DNA of 64,000 nucleotides from an uncultured Pseudomonadota bacterium (GCA_903889445.1 CAISXF010000005.1:87030-151029), one strand, 5' to 3'; shown: positions 55,324 to 64,000, counted from the stretch's first letter. The notes: generated by a model from the letters alone, not told the origin. Translations and numbers: made by a program.

Positions 55324-55359
55324 GCGACTATCGAAAACGAAAATGAGTAATTAAAAATT

Positions 55360-55665
55360 ATGTTTGATGTGGGATTTTCAGAATTAGTAATGGTGGGTTT
55401 GGTGAGTTTATTAGTGATTGGGCCTGAACGTTTGCCCAAAGTGGCGCGAGTGGCAGGGTTTTGGATTGGTAAAATTCAACAAATGATTGCCAACGTAAAA
55501 GTTGAAATCAGCCAAGAATTTCATGCAGAAGAAATTCGGCAATTATTGAAAGAAAATGAAAGCATGGCGTATTTAAATGATGAAAAAATTCCACCGGTCG
55601 CTTCAATGCTAGACCCACTTTCTGAGGAAATTTTACACGCTCAAACGAAGCCAACCCATGAATAA
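55360..55665 (+). CDS. tatB: Sec-independent translocase subunit TatB
   Basis: Twin-arginine translocation receptor component in the inner membrane. The 101-residue sequence begins MFDVGFSELVMVGLVSLLVIGPERLPKVAR (shown here in parts: MFDVGFSELVMVGLVSLL, then VIGPERLPKVAR), a hydrophobic N-terminal helix followed by the hinge Glu and Pro and an amphipathic helix, as in TatB. tatC follows with an eight-base overlap. No tatA is adjacent; it may be elsewhere or replaced by a bifunctional protein. Confidence 0.92.
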   Translation: MFDVGFSELVMVGLVSLLVIGPERLPKVARVAGFWIGKIQQMIANVKVEISQEFHAEEIRQLLKENESMAYLNDEKIPPVASMLDPLSEEILHAQTKPTHE

Positions 55666-56440
55666 ATCATCCGCTGAATTGCCATTTATCGCCCATTTAA
55701 TTGAGTTGCGTAATCGGTTACTTCATATTGTTTTATGTATTGCGTTTCTGGCGTTGCCGTTGTCGATGTATGCAAACGATATTTATGCGTTAATGGCGCA
55801 ACCGTTAATGGCGCATTTGCCGCAAAATAGCACGATGATTGCCACGAATGTCACGTCGCCCTTTATGACACCATTTAAATTGTCGTTGTTGACGGCGGTT
55901 TTTTTATCCGTGCCGTTTATTTTGTATCAATTTTGGGGATTTCTCGCGCCAGCTTTGTATAAAAATGAACAACGCGCCATTTTTCCGTTGTTAATTGCCA
56001 GCACCTTTTTATTTTATTGCGGTGTGGCATTCGCGTATTTTGTCGTAGCACCGTTGGCATTAGCGTTTTTCACCTCCGCTGCCCCGAATGGCGTAACGGT
56101 GATGACTGATATTGAAGCGTATCTCGATTTTGTTCTAGCGTTATTTTTTGCGTTTGGTATCTGTTTTGAAGTGCCAATTTTTACGATTGTCGCTGTGTGG
56201 TCAGGCTTTACAACGGTGGAAAGTTTGGTCGAAAAACGCCCGTATGTCATTGTTGGCGCGTTTATTATTGGGATGTTTTTAACGCCACCCGATGTCATCT
56301 CGCAAACGTTGTTGGCGGTGCCGATGTGGTTATTATTTGAAATCGGTTTAGTGATGGCGCGATTGAAAATGCGCCCTGTAAAAGAAGTTGCCATTGCTCC
56401 GACTAAAGTTAAAAAACGCAGAATGAAACCTAAACCATAA
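55658..56440 (+). CDS. tatC: Sec-independent translocase subunit TatC
   Basis: Six-helix membrane protein that recognises twin-arginine signal peptides. The 260-residue product has the N-terminal PFIAHLIELRNRLLHIV, LSVPFILYQFWGFLAPAL, NEQRAIFPLL and FLTPPDVISQTLLAVPMWLLFE. The conserved cytoplasmic glutamate of the first motif is present. A basic tail follows the last helix. It is downstream of tatB in the same operon. Confidence 0.95.
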   Translation: MNKSSAELPFIAHLIELRNRLLHIVLCIAFLALPLSMYANDIYALMAQPLMAHLPQNSTMIATNVTSPFMTPFKLSLLTAVFLSVPFILYQFWGFLAPALYKNEQRAIFPLLIASTFLFYCGVAFAYFVVAPLALAFFTSAAPNGVTVMTDIEAYLDFVLALFFAFGICFEVPIFTIVAVWSGFTTVESLVEKRPYVIVGAFIIGMFLTPPDVISQTLLAVPMWLLFEIGLVMARLKMRPVKEVAIAPTKVKKRRMKPKP

Positions 56441-56458
56441 AAATTCGAGGAAACATTG

Positions 56459-56839
56459 ATGAAAAAAATAATGAGTGTCATTGGATTATGTTTACTGATG
56501 TCAGGTTGTGATTCTGAAAAAAATAAAGTACCCGAGGAACGCATCACGGTACGCATCGAAAAAAGAGATGATCTTGCTTTTGTACCGCAGGAAACCACTC
56601 CATTCACCGGTGAATTTCAAGGCTATTACCGTAACGGTTATAAAAAAGCGGAGATTCATTTCAAAGACGGTAAACAACACGGTGTCGCAAAAATGTGGTA
56701 CGAAAATGGGCAACAAAGTAACGAAGCGACTTTTTACAATGGCAAACTGGAAGGCATCGCAACCGAATGGTTGTCAAACGGTAAAAAAAATAAAGATCGG
56801 ATTTTCAGAGACGGAAAGTTAATAGAATCAGTGGATTGA
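56459..56839 (+). CDS. MORN-variant repeat lipoprotein
   Basis: A 126-residue lipoprotein: signal KKIMSVIGLCLLMSGC with a lipobox cysteine (residue 17 or so), then MORN-like repeats such as EFQGYYRNGYKKAEIHFKDGK, WYENGQQSNEATFYNGK and EWLSNGKKNKDRIFRDGK, like the YwqK family. The ATG at 56459 has GAGG eight bases before it. Such proteins have been proposed as antitoxins or surface-associated factors; no toxin partner is seen here. It lies between tatC and moaB. Confidence 0.8.
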   Translation: MKKIMSVIGLCLLMSGCDSEKNKVPEERITVRIEKRDDLAFVPQETTPFTGEFQGYYRNGYKKAEIHFKDGKQHGVAKMWYENGQQSNEATFYNGKLEGIATEWLSNGKKNKDRIFRDGKLIESVD

Positions 56840-57354
56840 TGATGACTCATTTCAAAAGTTTAAATATCGCCGTCCTGACGGTTTCTGATTCGCGCCACGC
56901 CACCAATGACACTTCGGGCGACACGTTAGTGGAACGGATTACCAATTCTGGACATTTTGTCGCGGACAAACAAATCGTGCTGGACAACATTTATCAAATT
57001 CGCGCCACCGTGTCGCAATGGATTATTAACGCAAAAATTGATGTGATTATCAGCACAGGTGGAACAGGTGTCACCGGTCGCGATGGTACGCCCGAAGCGA
57101 TTACACCGTTGCTCGACAAAATTTTAGAGGGTTTTGGCGAAACGTTTCGGTGGTTATCGTTCACCGATATTAAAACGTCCACGATTCAATCGCGTGCGAT
57201 AGCAGGCGTGGCGAATGGCACTTATATTTTTTGTTTGCCAGGTTCAACGAGCGCGTGCCGTACGGCATGGGATTCAATTATTCAGGCACAACTCGATTCA
57301 CGCACCAAACCGTGTAATTTAGTTCAATTGATGCCGCGACTTTTGGAAAAATAA
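56839..57354 (+). CDS. moaB: molybdenum cofactor biosynthesis protein MoaB/Mog type
   Basis: MogA/MoaB-fold protein for adenylation of molybdopterin or related Moco steps. About 171 residues: LNIAVLTVSDSRHATNDTSGD, IISTGGTGVTGRDGTPEAI, and FCLPGSTSACRTAWDSII. The TGG and GTD-like motifs fit the MoaB group. Moco is needed by the formate dehydrogenase encoded at 18.6-24.5 kb, so a functional link is likely though the genes are not adjacent. Its stop overlaps the next start. Confidence 0.87.
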   Translation: MMTHFKSLNIAVLTVSDSRHATNDTSGDTLVERITNSGHFVADKQIVLDNIYQIRATVSQWIINAKIDVIISTGGTGVTGRDGTPEAITPLLDKILEGFGETFRWLSFTDIKTSTIQSRAIAGVANGTYIFCLPGSTSACRTAWDSIIQAQLDSRTKPCNLVQLMPRLLEK

Positions 57355-57764
57355 TGCCTTCTGTATTTTTATTTCTGGGCGCAATGAGCGCATTTTTAGG
57401 CGTGGCATTTGGGGCATTTGGCGCACACGGTTTGAAAACGATAATTAGCCCCGAATTACTCGTCGTTTACAAAACCGGTGTGGAATACCAAATGTGGCAC
57501 GCTTTCGGATTGATTGCCGTAGCGTTAATGCAGCAACACGACGCACAATCGAAATTGCTCAAATGGGCAGGTTTCCTGATGTTTTTAGGAATTTTGTTAT
57601 TTTCAGGTAGTTTATATTTGTTGGCGATTTTGAATATGCCTGCACTCGGAGCTATTACGCCAATCGGCGGGGTATGTTTTTTAATTGCGTGGTCATTGCT
57701 GATTATTTTCTCCGGCAAAAAATCTACGCATTCGCATCGAAATAAAAAATCGTCGCGTTATTAA
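57354..57764 (+). CDS. DUF423 membrane protein
   Basis: A 136-residue inner-membrane protein with four hydrophobic segments. The family marks are GVAFGAFGAHGLK and EYQMWHAFGLIAVAL, then LLFSGSLYLLAIL and ALGAITPIGGVCFLIAW. Its function is unknown in all species. It overlaps the moaB stop by one base and precedes hflD by 20 bp. A basic C-terminal tail is present. Confidence 0.88.
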   Translation: MPSVFLFLGAMSAFLGVAFGAFGAHGLKTIISPELLVVYKTGVEYQMWHAFGLIAVALMQQHDAQSKLLKWAGFLMFLGILLFSGSLYLLAILNMPALGAITPIGGVCFLIAWSLLIIFSGKKSTHSHRNKKSSRY

Positions 57765-57783
57765 CTTTTAGGATTATTCAAAT

Positions 57784-58410
57784 ATGGAACTCAATACGCT
57801 AACAAATCAAGTGATTGCTTTGGCAGGTATTGCCCAAGCCGCTGCGTTGGTTGAGCAATTAGCGACAACAGGAAAAGCCGACAACTTAGCACTTGAAACC
57901 ACCATCGGCAGCTTATTACAAACCGAATCGGACAGCGTGCTAGATATTTACGGTAACGATTTAGCGAATTTGAAATTAGGTTTGGAGCGACTTAAAACGC
58001 AATTAACGGGTTATGAAATTGCGTATCCCGATCAAGCGCGTTATGCGGCGGCAATGGTGTTTTTGGAACGGCAATTAAGCAACCAAAAACCGATGCTTAA
58101 AACTATTTCTATCGGCGTAGAACGCGCCAAAGCGCAACGCGATCATTTTGGTTTGCAGCATGAAAATGTGTTGGCAAATTTAGGTGATATTTATTTACAA
58201 ACTGTCAGTAAATTGCAGCCACGCATTATGGTGAATGGCGTGCCGGATTATTTATCGCGTCCCGATGTAGCGAATAAAATTCGTGCCGGACTACTCGGCG
58301 GCATTCGTTCGGCGATGTTGTGGAAACAATGCGGCGGACGACGTTGGAAATTTTTGTTGTTTCGTAAAAAAATACAAATCGAAACCCAACGTTTACTCAA
58401 CTTAATCTAA
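57784..58410 (+). CDS. hflD: high-frequency lysogenization protein HflD homologue
   Basis: A 208-residue helical protein. Motifs QVIALAGIAQAAALVEQLATTG, LLQTESDSVLDIYG, VFLERQLSNQKPML, NVLANLGDIYLQTVSKLQPRI and RAGLLGGIRSAMLWKQCGG match HflD. In E. coli this peripheral membrane protein interacts with phage lambda CII and affects lysogeny. It commonly sits next to purB or mnmA, but here it is between DUF423 and prmC. Nothing looks damaged. Confidence 0.9.
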   Translation: MELNTLTNQVIALAGIAQAAALVEQLATTGKADNLALETTIGSLLQTESDSVLDIYGNDLANLKLGLERLKTQLTGYEIAYPDQARYAAAMVFLERQLSNQKPMLKTISIGVERAKAQRDHFGLQHENVLANLGDIYLQTVSKLQPRIMVNGVPDYLSRPDVANKIRAGLLGGIRSAMLWKQCGGRRWKFLLFRKKIQIETQRLLNLI

Positions 58411-58420
58411 AAATCCTAAC

Positions 58421-59266
58421 ATGGCTTCGATTCAAAAATTACTCGATAACGCCACCGATTATTTAATGACGGCTTCCGATTCGCCGCGCTTAGATGCCGA
58501 AGTTTTATTAGCGTTTGTGTTGGAAAAAAATCGCAGTTATTGTCGCGCGTGGAACGATAAAATTTTGGATTCGCCAACCATTTCACGTTTTGAATCGTTG
58601 ATTTCACAACGTTTAGAAGGCGTGCCAATTGCCTATTTAACCGGCAAGCGCGAATTTTGGTCACGCGATTTTAATGTTTCACCCGACGTGTTGATTCCTC
58701 GCCCCGACACTGAATTATTGATTGAGTTGTGTTTGGCGCAAATACCGACTAATTCGACCTTCAACATTTTAGATTTAGGTACCGGTTCGGGGGCAATTGC
58801 CGTCACTCTCGCCGCCGAACGTCCCCATGTAAAAGTTTCTGCGGTCGATGCCAGTGCTGCGGCATTAGCCATTGCGAAAGAAAACGCTCGCCGACACGAT
58901 TGTCAAAACGTCGAATTTATTTTGAGCGACTGGTTTTCTTCCGTGCCCAAAATTAAATTCGATTTAATTGTCAGTAATCCACCTTACATTGCGCCTGACG
59001 ACGAACATTTATCGCAAGGAGATGTGCGTTTTGAACCAAAATCTGCGTTAATTTCTGCCGGAAATGGTTTACATGATATAACTGTAATTGCCACGGAAGC
59101 GAAAAATTATTTAACGCCCTGCGGGCAACTTTGGTTTGAACACGGTTACAATCAAGCACCCGCCGTTCGAACTATTTTGACACAGCTACATTATTCCAAC
59201 CTGCAAACTTTCACTGATTTAGCGGGTCAACCGCGTGTAACAAAAGGTATATTTATTCCCATCTAA
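58421..59266 (+). CDS. prmC: peptide chain release factor N5-glutamine methyltransferase
   Basis: Methylates the GGQ glutamine of release factors RF1 and RF2. The 281-residue product has the N-terminal helical domain (SPRLDAEVLLAFVLEKNRS), YLTGKREFWSRDFNVSPDVL, the SAM-binding motif ILDLGTGSGAIAVTLA and the catalytic NPPYIAPDD. Length is normal. In other gammaproteobacteria prmC often follows prfA; here prfA is not in view. Confidence 0.95.
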   Translation: MASIQKLLDNATDYLMTASDSPRLDAEVLLAFVLEKNRSYCRAWNDKILDSPTISRFESLISQRLEGVPIAYLTGKREFWSRDFNVSPDVLIPRPDTELLIELCLAQIPTNSTFNILDLGTGSGAIAVTLAAERPHVKVSAVDASAAALAIAKENARRHDCQNVEFILSDWFSSVPKIKFDLIVSNPPYIAPDDEHLSQGDVRFEPKSALISAGNGLHDITVIATEAKNYLTPCGQLWFEHGYNQAPAVRTILTQLHYSNLQTFTDLAGQPRVTKGIFIPI

Positions 59267-59281
59267 TCCATAGGTGCAGCC

Positions 59282-61963
59282 ATGAAAATCCATCAATTCG
59301 ATACCAAAGAAGCTCTCGCCAGTTTACACAGTCGCCACGAAGGTTTGACGGCTACTGAAGTTGAAAAACGCCTCAAAGAATACGGTAAAAATCAAATTGA
59401 CGAAGTGCATGGCGAATCGCTAATGTTGCGATTCGTAAAAGAATTCACTCATTTTTTCGCGTTAATTTTATGGCTAGCAGCGGGACTCGCTTTTTTTGCC
59501 GAATCGCAACAGCCTGACCAAGGCATGAAAACATTGGGTTATGCGATTTTAGGCGTAATTTTAGTGAATGGTTTATTTTCATTTTGGCAGCAATACCGCG
59601 CGGAACGAGCCATTGGCGCGTTACAAAAATTATTACCCAGTTACGTCAAAGTCTTACGCGCCAATCAAATTCAACAAATTTTAGCCGCGCATTTAGTGCC
59701 AGGTGACGTGTTATTGCTGCAAGAAGGCGATAATGTACCAGCGGATTGTCGGTTACTCGAAGCCTTTTCGTTGCGGGTAAATAACGCCACCGTAACAGGC
59801 GAATCAAAAGCACAAGCGCGAGATGCCCTGCCCTCAAACGAAGAAAGTTTAGAACACAGCCGCAATACGTTACTCGCGGGAACCTCCGTGGTTTCGGGTG
59901 AAGGACTGGCGTTAGTTTTTGCAACGGGAATGCACACCGAATTCGGCAAAATTGCCCATTTAACGCAAACTGCTGTCAAAAGTGATTCGCCGTTACAACG
60001 CGAAATTATGCGACTCAGTCATATTATTGCGGGACTTTCGATTGTGTTGGGTGGGATTTTCTTTTTCATTGGACAAAGTATCGGCTTGTCGTTTTGGGCG
60101 AATTTTATGTTTGCGATTGGTATCATTGTTGCCAATGTTCCTGAAGGTTTACTACCTACCGTGACGTTATCTCTGGCAATGGCAACGCAACGGATGGCAA
60201 AACGCAATGCGCTCATTCGGCATTTGCCATCGGTGGAAGCGTTAGGTTCAGCGACGGTAATTTGTACTGATAAAACTGGCACATTAACCCAAAATAAAAT
60301 GTCCGTTTGCGCGGTTTATTTACAAGCCCAATTATTCACCACGCCCGAATTGCAACGTCAATCCGATATTATCACGGCAAATCGGCGATTTTTTGAAAAC
60401 GCGCTGCATTGTCACAATCTCAAAGAAACCATGAATAATGGGCAATCGCAAACATTGGGCGATCCAATGGAAATCGCGCTCGTTCACACCGCCAAAACCT
60501 GTTTGGGTGAAACGTTAGCGTATCCCAAAATTAACGAAGTCGCATTCGACACCGACCGGAAACGTATTTCGACGATTCACCAAACGCCCAAAGGCGTGGT
60601 GTTATATTGCAAAGGCGCGTTAGAAACCGTGTTGCCATTGTGTACGCGCGTGCAAGAGGGCGACGCGATTGTGTCGATGAACGCCCAATTACACCAGCGT
60701 TTTATTCACGCACAAGAAGCGATGGCGGATAAAGGCTTGCGGGTTTTGGCATTTGCGTGGCGTGAAATTGATGAAGGTCATAACAGCGAGGCGCAAGAAA
60801 ATGAGTTGATTTTGTGTGGTTTAGTGGGCTTGGAAGATCCGCCGCGTCCCGAAGTACCTGAAGCAATGCGTCAATGTCACGCTGCGGGAATTAAAGTGAT
60901 TATGGTCACAGGCGATCATCCCCACACGGCGTTGGCAATTGGTAAAAAAATCGGGCAAGTAATGTCTGAAAATCCGGTCGTGATAACGGGCGATCAATTG
61001 CGTAAATTATCAGAAACGCAATTGCGGTTAGCGTTGGATGCGCCGGATATTATTTTTGCTCGCGTTGCCGCCGATCAAAAAATGCGAATTGTTGCCGCGT
61101 TGAAGAAGAAAAAACACATTGTCGCCGTAACGGGCGATGGCGTGAATGACGCGCCTGCATTGAAACTTGCCGATATTGGTATTTCGATGGGCATTACCGG
61201 CACCGATGTCGCTAAAGAAGCGGCGGATATGATTTTGTTGGACGATAATTTCGCCACGATTATTGCGGCGATTGAAGAAGGTCGCGCGGTTTATGACAAC
61301 GTTCGCAAATTTTTCACCTACATTTTAACGCACACAATTCCAGAATTAGTACCGTTTTTAGCATTTGTACTATTGCAAGTTCCATTGCCATTGACGGTGT
61401 TGCAAATTCTCATTATCGATTTAGGAACGGATACGCTACCAGCTTTGGCGTTGGGGGCAGAAAAACCTGATGCGGGAATTATGCAACGTCCGCCACGTTC
61501 TAAACAGGAACGTCTCGTTGATGGGCGACTATTGACCCGAGCGTATTTATTTTTAGGAATTATTGAAGCGTGTGCCGCAATGTCGGCGTATTTCTTTGTG
61601 TTGTATAGCGGTGGTTGGCATTGGGGCGAAAGTTTAGACAATCAAAATCCACTTTATATGCAAGCCACAACCGCGTGTTTGGGTGCGATTATTATCATGC
61701 AAACGATGAATGTTTTTCTGTGTAAAGTACCTAATCGCAGTGTATTCAGTGTGAACTTGTTTAATAATCCAATGATAATCTGGAGCATCGTGCTACAAAT
61801 TACGTTGATTATTGCCATTATTTATACGCCGTGGGGAAATTTGATTTTTAGCACAGTGCCTTTAACACCGCAAACTTGGTTGATGATTTTACCGTTTACA
61901 TTGGGAATGTTGGCGATGGAAGAGTTGCGGAAGTTTTTGTTTAAAAAACGCGGTTTAACTTAA
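59282..61963 (+). CDS. P2-type cation-transporting ATPase
   Basis: An 893-residue P-type pump. It has the N-terminal cation-ATPase domain (LTATEVEKRLKEYGKNQI), the actuator motif ATVTGES (VTGES), the phosphorylation motif CTDKTGTLTQNKM with Asp330, and VTGDHPHTALAIGK and VTGDGVNDAPALKLADIGI (nucleotide domain). About ten membrane segments are present. The transmembrane-4 motif ANVPEGLLPTVTLSLA resembles Na+/K+-type (P2C-like) pumps more than calcium pumps, but the ion cannot be fixed. Its 3' end overlaps convergent ccmB by nine bases. Confidence 0.9.
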   Translation: MKIHQFDTKEALASLHSRHEGLTATEVEKRLKEYGKNQIDEVHGESLMLRFVKEFTHFFALILWLAAGLAFFAESQQPDQGMKTLGYAILGVILVNGLFSFWQQYRAERAIGALQKLLPSYVKVLRANQIQQILAAHLVPGDVLLLQEGDNVPADCRLLEAFSLRVNNATVTGESKAQARDALPSNEESLEHSRNTLLAGTSVVSGEGLALVFATGMHTEFGKIAHLTQTAVKSDSPLQREIMRLSHIIAGLSIVLGGIFFFIGQSIGLSFWANFMFAIGIIVANVPEGLLPTVTLSLAMATQRMAKRNALIRHLPSVEALGSATVICTDKTGTLTQNKMSVCAVYLQAQLFTTPELQRQSDIITANRRFFENALHCHNLKETMNNGQSQTLGDPMEIALVHTAKTCLGETLAYPKINEVAFDTDRKRISTIHQTPKGVVLYCKGALETVLPLCTRVQEGDAIVSMNAQLHQRFIHAQEAMADKGLRVLAFAWREIDEGHNSEAQENELILCGLVGLEDPPRPEVPEAMRQCHAAGIKVIMVTGDHPHTALAIGKKIGQVMSENPVVITGDQLRKLSETQLRLALDAPDIIFARVAADQKMRIVAALKKKKHIVAVTGDGVNDAPALKLADIGISMGITGTDVAKEAADMILLDDNFATIIAAIEEGRAVYDNVRKFFTYILTHTIPELVPFLAFVLLQVPLPLTVLQILIIDLGTDTLPALALGAEKPDAGIMQRPPRSKQERLVDGRLLTRAYLFLGIIEACAAMSAYFFVLYSGGWHWGESLDNQNPLYMQATTACLGAIIIMQTMNVFLCKVPNRSVFSVNLFNNPMIIWSIVLQITLIIAIIYTPWGNLIFSTVPLTPQTWLMILPFTLGMLAMEELRKFLFKKRGLT

Positions 61964-62629
61964 ACTCATTTTCAAGGCAACTGCTGTGGGCAAAGGTGTC
62001 AGCGTCAACGTAGCAAAAAAAATTGCCGACAACATGGATAAATGTCCGCTAACCGGTAAACCCGACGTGGCGGCATCTACCGCGCCACTGGCAAAAATCA
62101 ACATTGGCACATACAACGGCAACACCAACACAGCTAATAATGCGCCGCCTTTGCCTAATCCCAACGTCAACGCCACGGCAATCGCGCCAATCAAACTCAG
62201 CACCGGCATTCCCAATAATAACGTCGTCAATAAAACCATCATTACGTCGGTATCCATGCCCAACATCGTGGCGATAAAGGGAGTCATCAACAATAATGGC
62301 ACGCTCGACAATAACCAATGCGCTATAACTTTAGCTAATACTAACAACGACAACGGGTGCGGGGTCATCACCATCAATTCCAAACTACCGTCTTCAAAAT
62401 CTGATTTAAACAGCGTTTCCATCGATAACAAAGACGCTAATAATGCAGCAACCCAAATAATCGCGGGCGCAATCCGTTTTAACAATAGCGGTTCCGCGCC
62501 TAATGCGAGTGGGAATAATGTCACCACCATTACAAAAAAAGCGAGCGGGTTAATCAATTCCGAACTATGACGATAAGCCAGTAAAACATCGCGGCGAATC
62601 ACAGCGGCAAAAGCAATCAATAAGGTCAT
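61955..62629 (-). CDS. ccmB: heme exporter membrane protein CcmB
   Basis: Inner-membrane subunit of the CcmABCD complex of system I cytochrome c maturation. The 224-residue product has six hydrophobic segments, the N-terminal RDVLLAYRHSSELINPLAFF, WVAALLASLLSMETLFKSDFEDGSLELM and HWLLSSVPLLLMTPF. It overlaps the ccmA stop by four bases (ATGA). No ccmC is in view downstream, where a convergent ATPase gene lies, so the usual ccmABCD run is broken here. Confidence 0.93.
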   Translation of the reverse strand: MTLLIAFAAVIRRDVLLAYRHSSELINPLAFFVMVVTLFPLALGAEPLLLKRIAPAIIWVAALLASLLSMETLFKSDFEDGSLELMVMTPHPLSLLVLAKVIAHWLLSSVPLLLMTPFIATMLGMDTDVMMVLLTTLLLGMPVLSLIGAIAVALTLGLGKGGALLAVLVLPLYVPMLIFASGAVDAATSGLPVSGHLSMLSAIFFATLTLTPLPTAVALKMSLS

Positions 62630-63246
62630 CGGCGTAACTCGATTTTTTGCACCAGCGGGGCGGGCAAATGCGTTTCGTGATGGGAAGTCATAACAACCAT
62701 TCTGCCTTGTTTAACGTGTGCGGCAATGAGTTGTTCGACCATTTGAATACTCGATTTATCGAGCGAGGTATACGGCTCATCAAGTATCCACAACGTTTTA
62801 TGCGTACATAATAAACGTGCCAATGCCAAGCGTCGGCGTTGACCCGCAGATAAATAACGCACTGGCGTATTTTGATAACCGTTTAATTGCACTTGCTGCA
62901 AAGCCTCGTCAATACTCAACGTTGGCACGGCGAGAGCTTGCGCGTATTGTAAATTTTCTTGTGCGGTGAGCGTGTCTTTCAAACCATTATTGTGACCGAT
63001 GTACGCCACATCGCGATAAAACGCAGCGGCTAAATCCTGGATGGATTCGTCATTCCAAAATAATTCGCCTTCGTCGGGTTGCCGCAAACCCGTTAAAATC
63101 CGCAATAATGACGTTTTACCTGCGCCATTCACACCTTCAATCAATAAAATTTGCCCACTGTGCAGATGAAAATTTAGACAACTAAATAGCGTGCGCTCGT
63201 CTCGATAACAGGCAATTTGGCGAGCTTCTAAAATAAATTCGGGCAT
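62626..63246 (-). CDS. ccmA: heme exporter ATP-binding protein CcmA
   Basis: ABC ATPase of the cytochrome c maturation complex. Started at the ATG at 63246 it is 206 residues; the longer frame to 63300 would overlap the previous gene. It has Walker A EGVNGAGKTSLLRI, signature LSAGQRRRLALARLL, Walker B LWILDEPYTSLD and the switch histidine region MTSHHETH. Start overlaps the preceding stop by one base (TAATG). Confidence 0.95.
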   Translation of the reverse strand: MPEFILEARQIACYRDERTLFSCLNFHLHSGQILLIEGVNGAGKTSLLRILTGLRQPDEGELFWNDESIQDLAAAFYRDVAYIGHNNGLKDTLTAQENLQYAQALAVPTLSIDEALQQVQLNGYQNTPVRYLSAGQRRRLALARLLCTHKTLWILDEPYTSLDKSSIQMVEQLIAAHVKQGRMVVMTSHHETHLPAPLVQKIELRR

Positions 63247-63623
63247 TATTTTGGCTGGGAGGAAAGTAACTGTTGTAGATGTTGCGCGGCGTTTTCGCAA
63301 CCTATCGCGGTTTGTTCGACACGCTGACGTAATTCAAAACTCACACTTAAACCGTCACTTTCACGCGCCGCATATTCGTTCAATGATTCACATGCTTTTT
63401 GCATTTTCTGTTCGGCTTTCAGAATAGTTTCCGATGGTTCGATTTCGCTAAACATCACGTCGTTGGTCATGCTATTTTGTAATTGAAACACATGTTCAAC
63501 CCGTTGCCGAAAAGCCTCTAACGTTTGGTTTTGTTCGCCATAAGTGCCGAGTAATGTCGTATTGCAACCCAGCAATAACGCCACATTCACTAAAACAAAT
63601 ACTAAATTGAATCTAGTTCGCAC
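63246..63623 (-). CDS. small lipoprotein of unknown function
   Basis: A 125-residue protein with signal NLVFVLVNVALLLGC and a lipobox cysteine near residue 20, then a charged helical region with three further cysteines or so (KACESLNEY, AIGCENAAQHL). I do not recognise it. It lies between hemY and ccmA and overlaps ccmA by one base, so it may be co-transcribed with cytochrome maturation genes. No heme-binding CxxCH is present. Confidence 0.6.
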   Translation of the reverse strand: MRTRFNLVFVLVNVALLLGCNTTLLGTYGEQNQTLEAFRQRVEHVFQLQNSMTNDVMFSEIEPSETILKAEQKMQKACESLNEYAARESDGLSVSFELRQRVEQTAIGCENAAQHLQQLLSSQPK

Positions 63624-63625
63624 AA

Positions 63626-64000
63626 TTAAACCGAACGGGTGTCAATTTGATTTACTAACGCGCTGGCGGCGAGCTCCAAACCTTGTTTATAAAACTGACT
63701 TGCGGCGGACGCATCGTTTTGTGTCAACGCTAAATCACCCAGCAAACGGTAACTTTGCACATTCGGATCAAGCGCAATACTTTGTTGCAAATAACGCTGT
63801 GCTTTTGCGTAATCGGTGCGTTGACCGCTTAATTTTCCTAATACCATCAGCAAAATCGCATCATTCGCGTGACCAATTAACCAACGTTCAGCGGTTTCGA
63901 GTTGCAAAACAGGATCTGTCGATTGAATGTTTCCAAACAAAACTAACAGCGTTTCGCTCCAATTTGCTGACAAATTTTTAACTAATTCTTCTTCAATACT
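63626..64000 (-). CDS. hemY: HemY-type TPR protein, C-terminal part (runs off window)
   Basis: The open frame continues to the window edge. The visible 124 codons read LSANWSETLLVLFGNIQSTDP, LETAERWLIGHANDAILLM, then TPR-like KAQRYLQQSIALDPNVQSYRL and ALTQNDASAASQFYKQGLELA. This is the pattern of the C-terminal TPR part of HemY, a membrane protein linked to late protoheme formation. The N-terminal membrane helices lie outside the window, so the call is not absolute; another TPR protein is possible. Confidence 0.75.
   Translation of the reverse strand, partial: SIEEELVKNLSANWSETLLVLFGNIQSTDPVLQLETAERWLIGHANDAILLMVLGKLSGQRTDYAKAQRYLQQSIALDPNVQSYRLLGDLALTQNDASAASQFYKQGLELAASALVNQIDTRSV

Noticed and set aside
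61986..62570. Long open frame (194 codons) on the plus strand opposite ccmB
   Set aside because: Its translation is low-complexity in Asn, Ile and Thr and lies wholly antisense to a clear ccmB; an effect of codon use.

Overview
This is a chromosomal window from an AT-rich gammaproteobacterium. The gene content (NAD-linked molybdenum formate dehydrogenase fdsGBA-fdhD-fdsD, recA-recX-alaS, trmJ opposite suhB, rppH, zapE, hflD, prmC, tatBC, ccmAB, hemY, pgaCD, glyQS) fits a free-living, possibly C1-oxidising member such as Methylococcales or a related lineage. That placement is inference from gene content; no rRNA or tRNA gene was recognised in the window.

Layout. 1-4.0 kb: alaS (partial), recX, recA, a DUF2780 exported protein and zapE, all on the minus strand. 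4.0-10.3 kb: accessory island with an intact MmeI-family fused restriction/modification enzyme overlapping a RepL-like winged-helix gene, an iteron-like repeat block, and a decayed second MmeI-family gene that runs up to trmJ. 11-13 kb: suhB-alr. 13-15.2 kb: a cluster of unrecognised small genes, one frameshifted by a 46-bp tandem duplication. 15.4-18.3 kb: pgaC-pgaD and a J-domain protein. 18.6-24.5 kb: the formate dehydrogenase operon. 24.7-26.4 kb: two TerD-family genes with creA. 26.5-28.2 kb: a membrane adenylate/guanylate cyclase. 28.5-31.9 kb: dnaB with an intein in its P-loop, then nadA. 31.9-41.5 kb: uracil-DNA glycosylase, a CysJ-like diflavin reductase, an Mrr-like nuclease, a long glutamate synthase and rppH. 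41.6-44.0 kb: a HAD phosphatase, a second RepL-like gene flanked by direct repeats, and a frameshifted DUF1566 gene. 44.3-47.1 kb: dxs-ispA; then transposase debris. 47.8-53 kb: glyQS, a (GCAA)25 tract and a TonB-dependent receptor. 53-62 kb: gmhB, plsC, a ferritin-like protein, tatBC, a MORN-type lipoprotein, moaB, DUF423, hflD, prmC and a P2-type ATPase. 62-64 kb: ccmB, ccmA, a lipoprotein and hemY (partial).

The most unusual structure is a repeated module. Two RepL-like genes about 35 kb apart (6.9-7.4 kb and 42.6-43.1 kb) share the same upstream design: an A-rich block with recognisably homologous words, then three direct repeats spaced 20 or 21 bp, then the gene. This resembles a plasmid iteron origin. 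The second copy is bracketed by 34-bp direct repeats (30/34 matches), the left one being the 3' end of the HAD gene, as expected of a small integrated element. The first copy is translationally coupled to an MmeI-like enzyme. I infer a small chromosomal replicon-like or satellite element that can carry a restriction-modification gene.

Other notable signals are the tetranucleotide repeat that fills the leader of the TonB receptor gene (likely phase variation), the reduced intein in DnaB, a terminator-like hairpin in the dnaB leader, a 46-bp duplication frameshift at 14.6 kb, and an Mrr-like nuclease with an internal 201-bp duplication overlapping the glutamate synthase gene.
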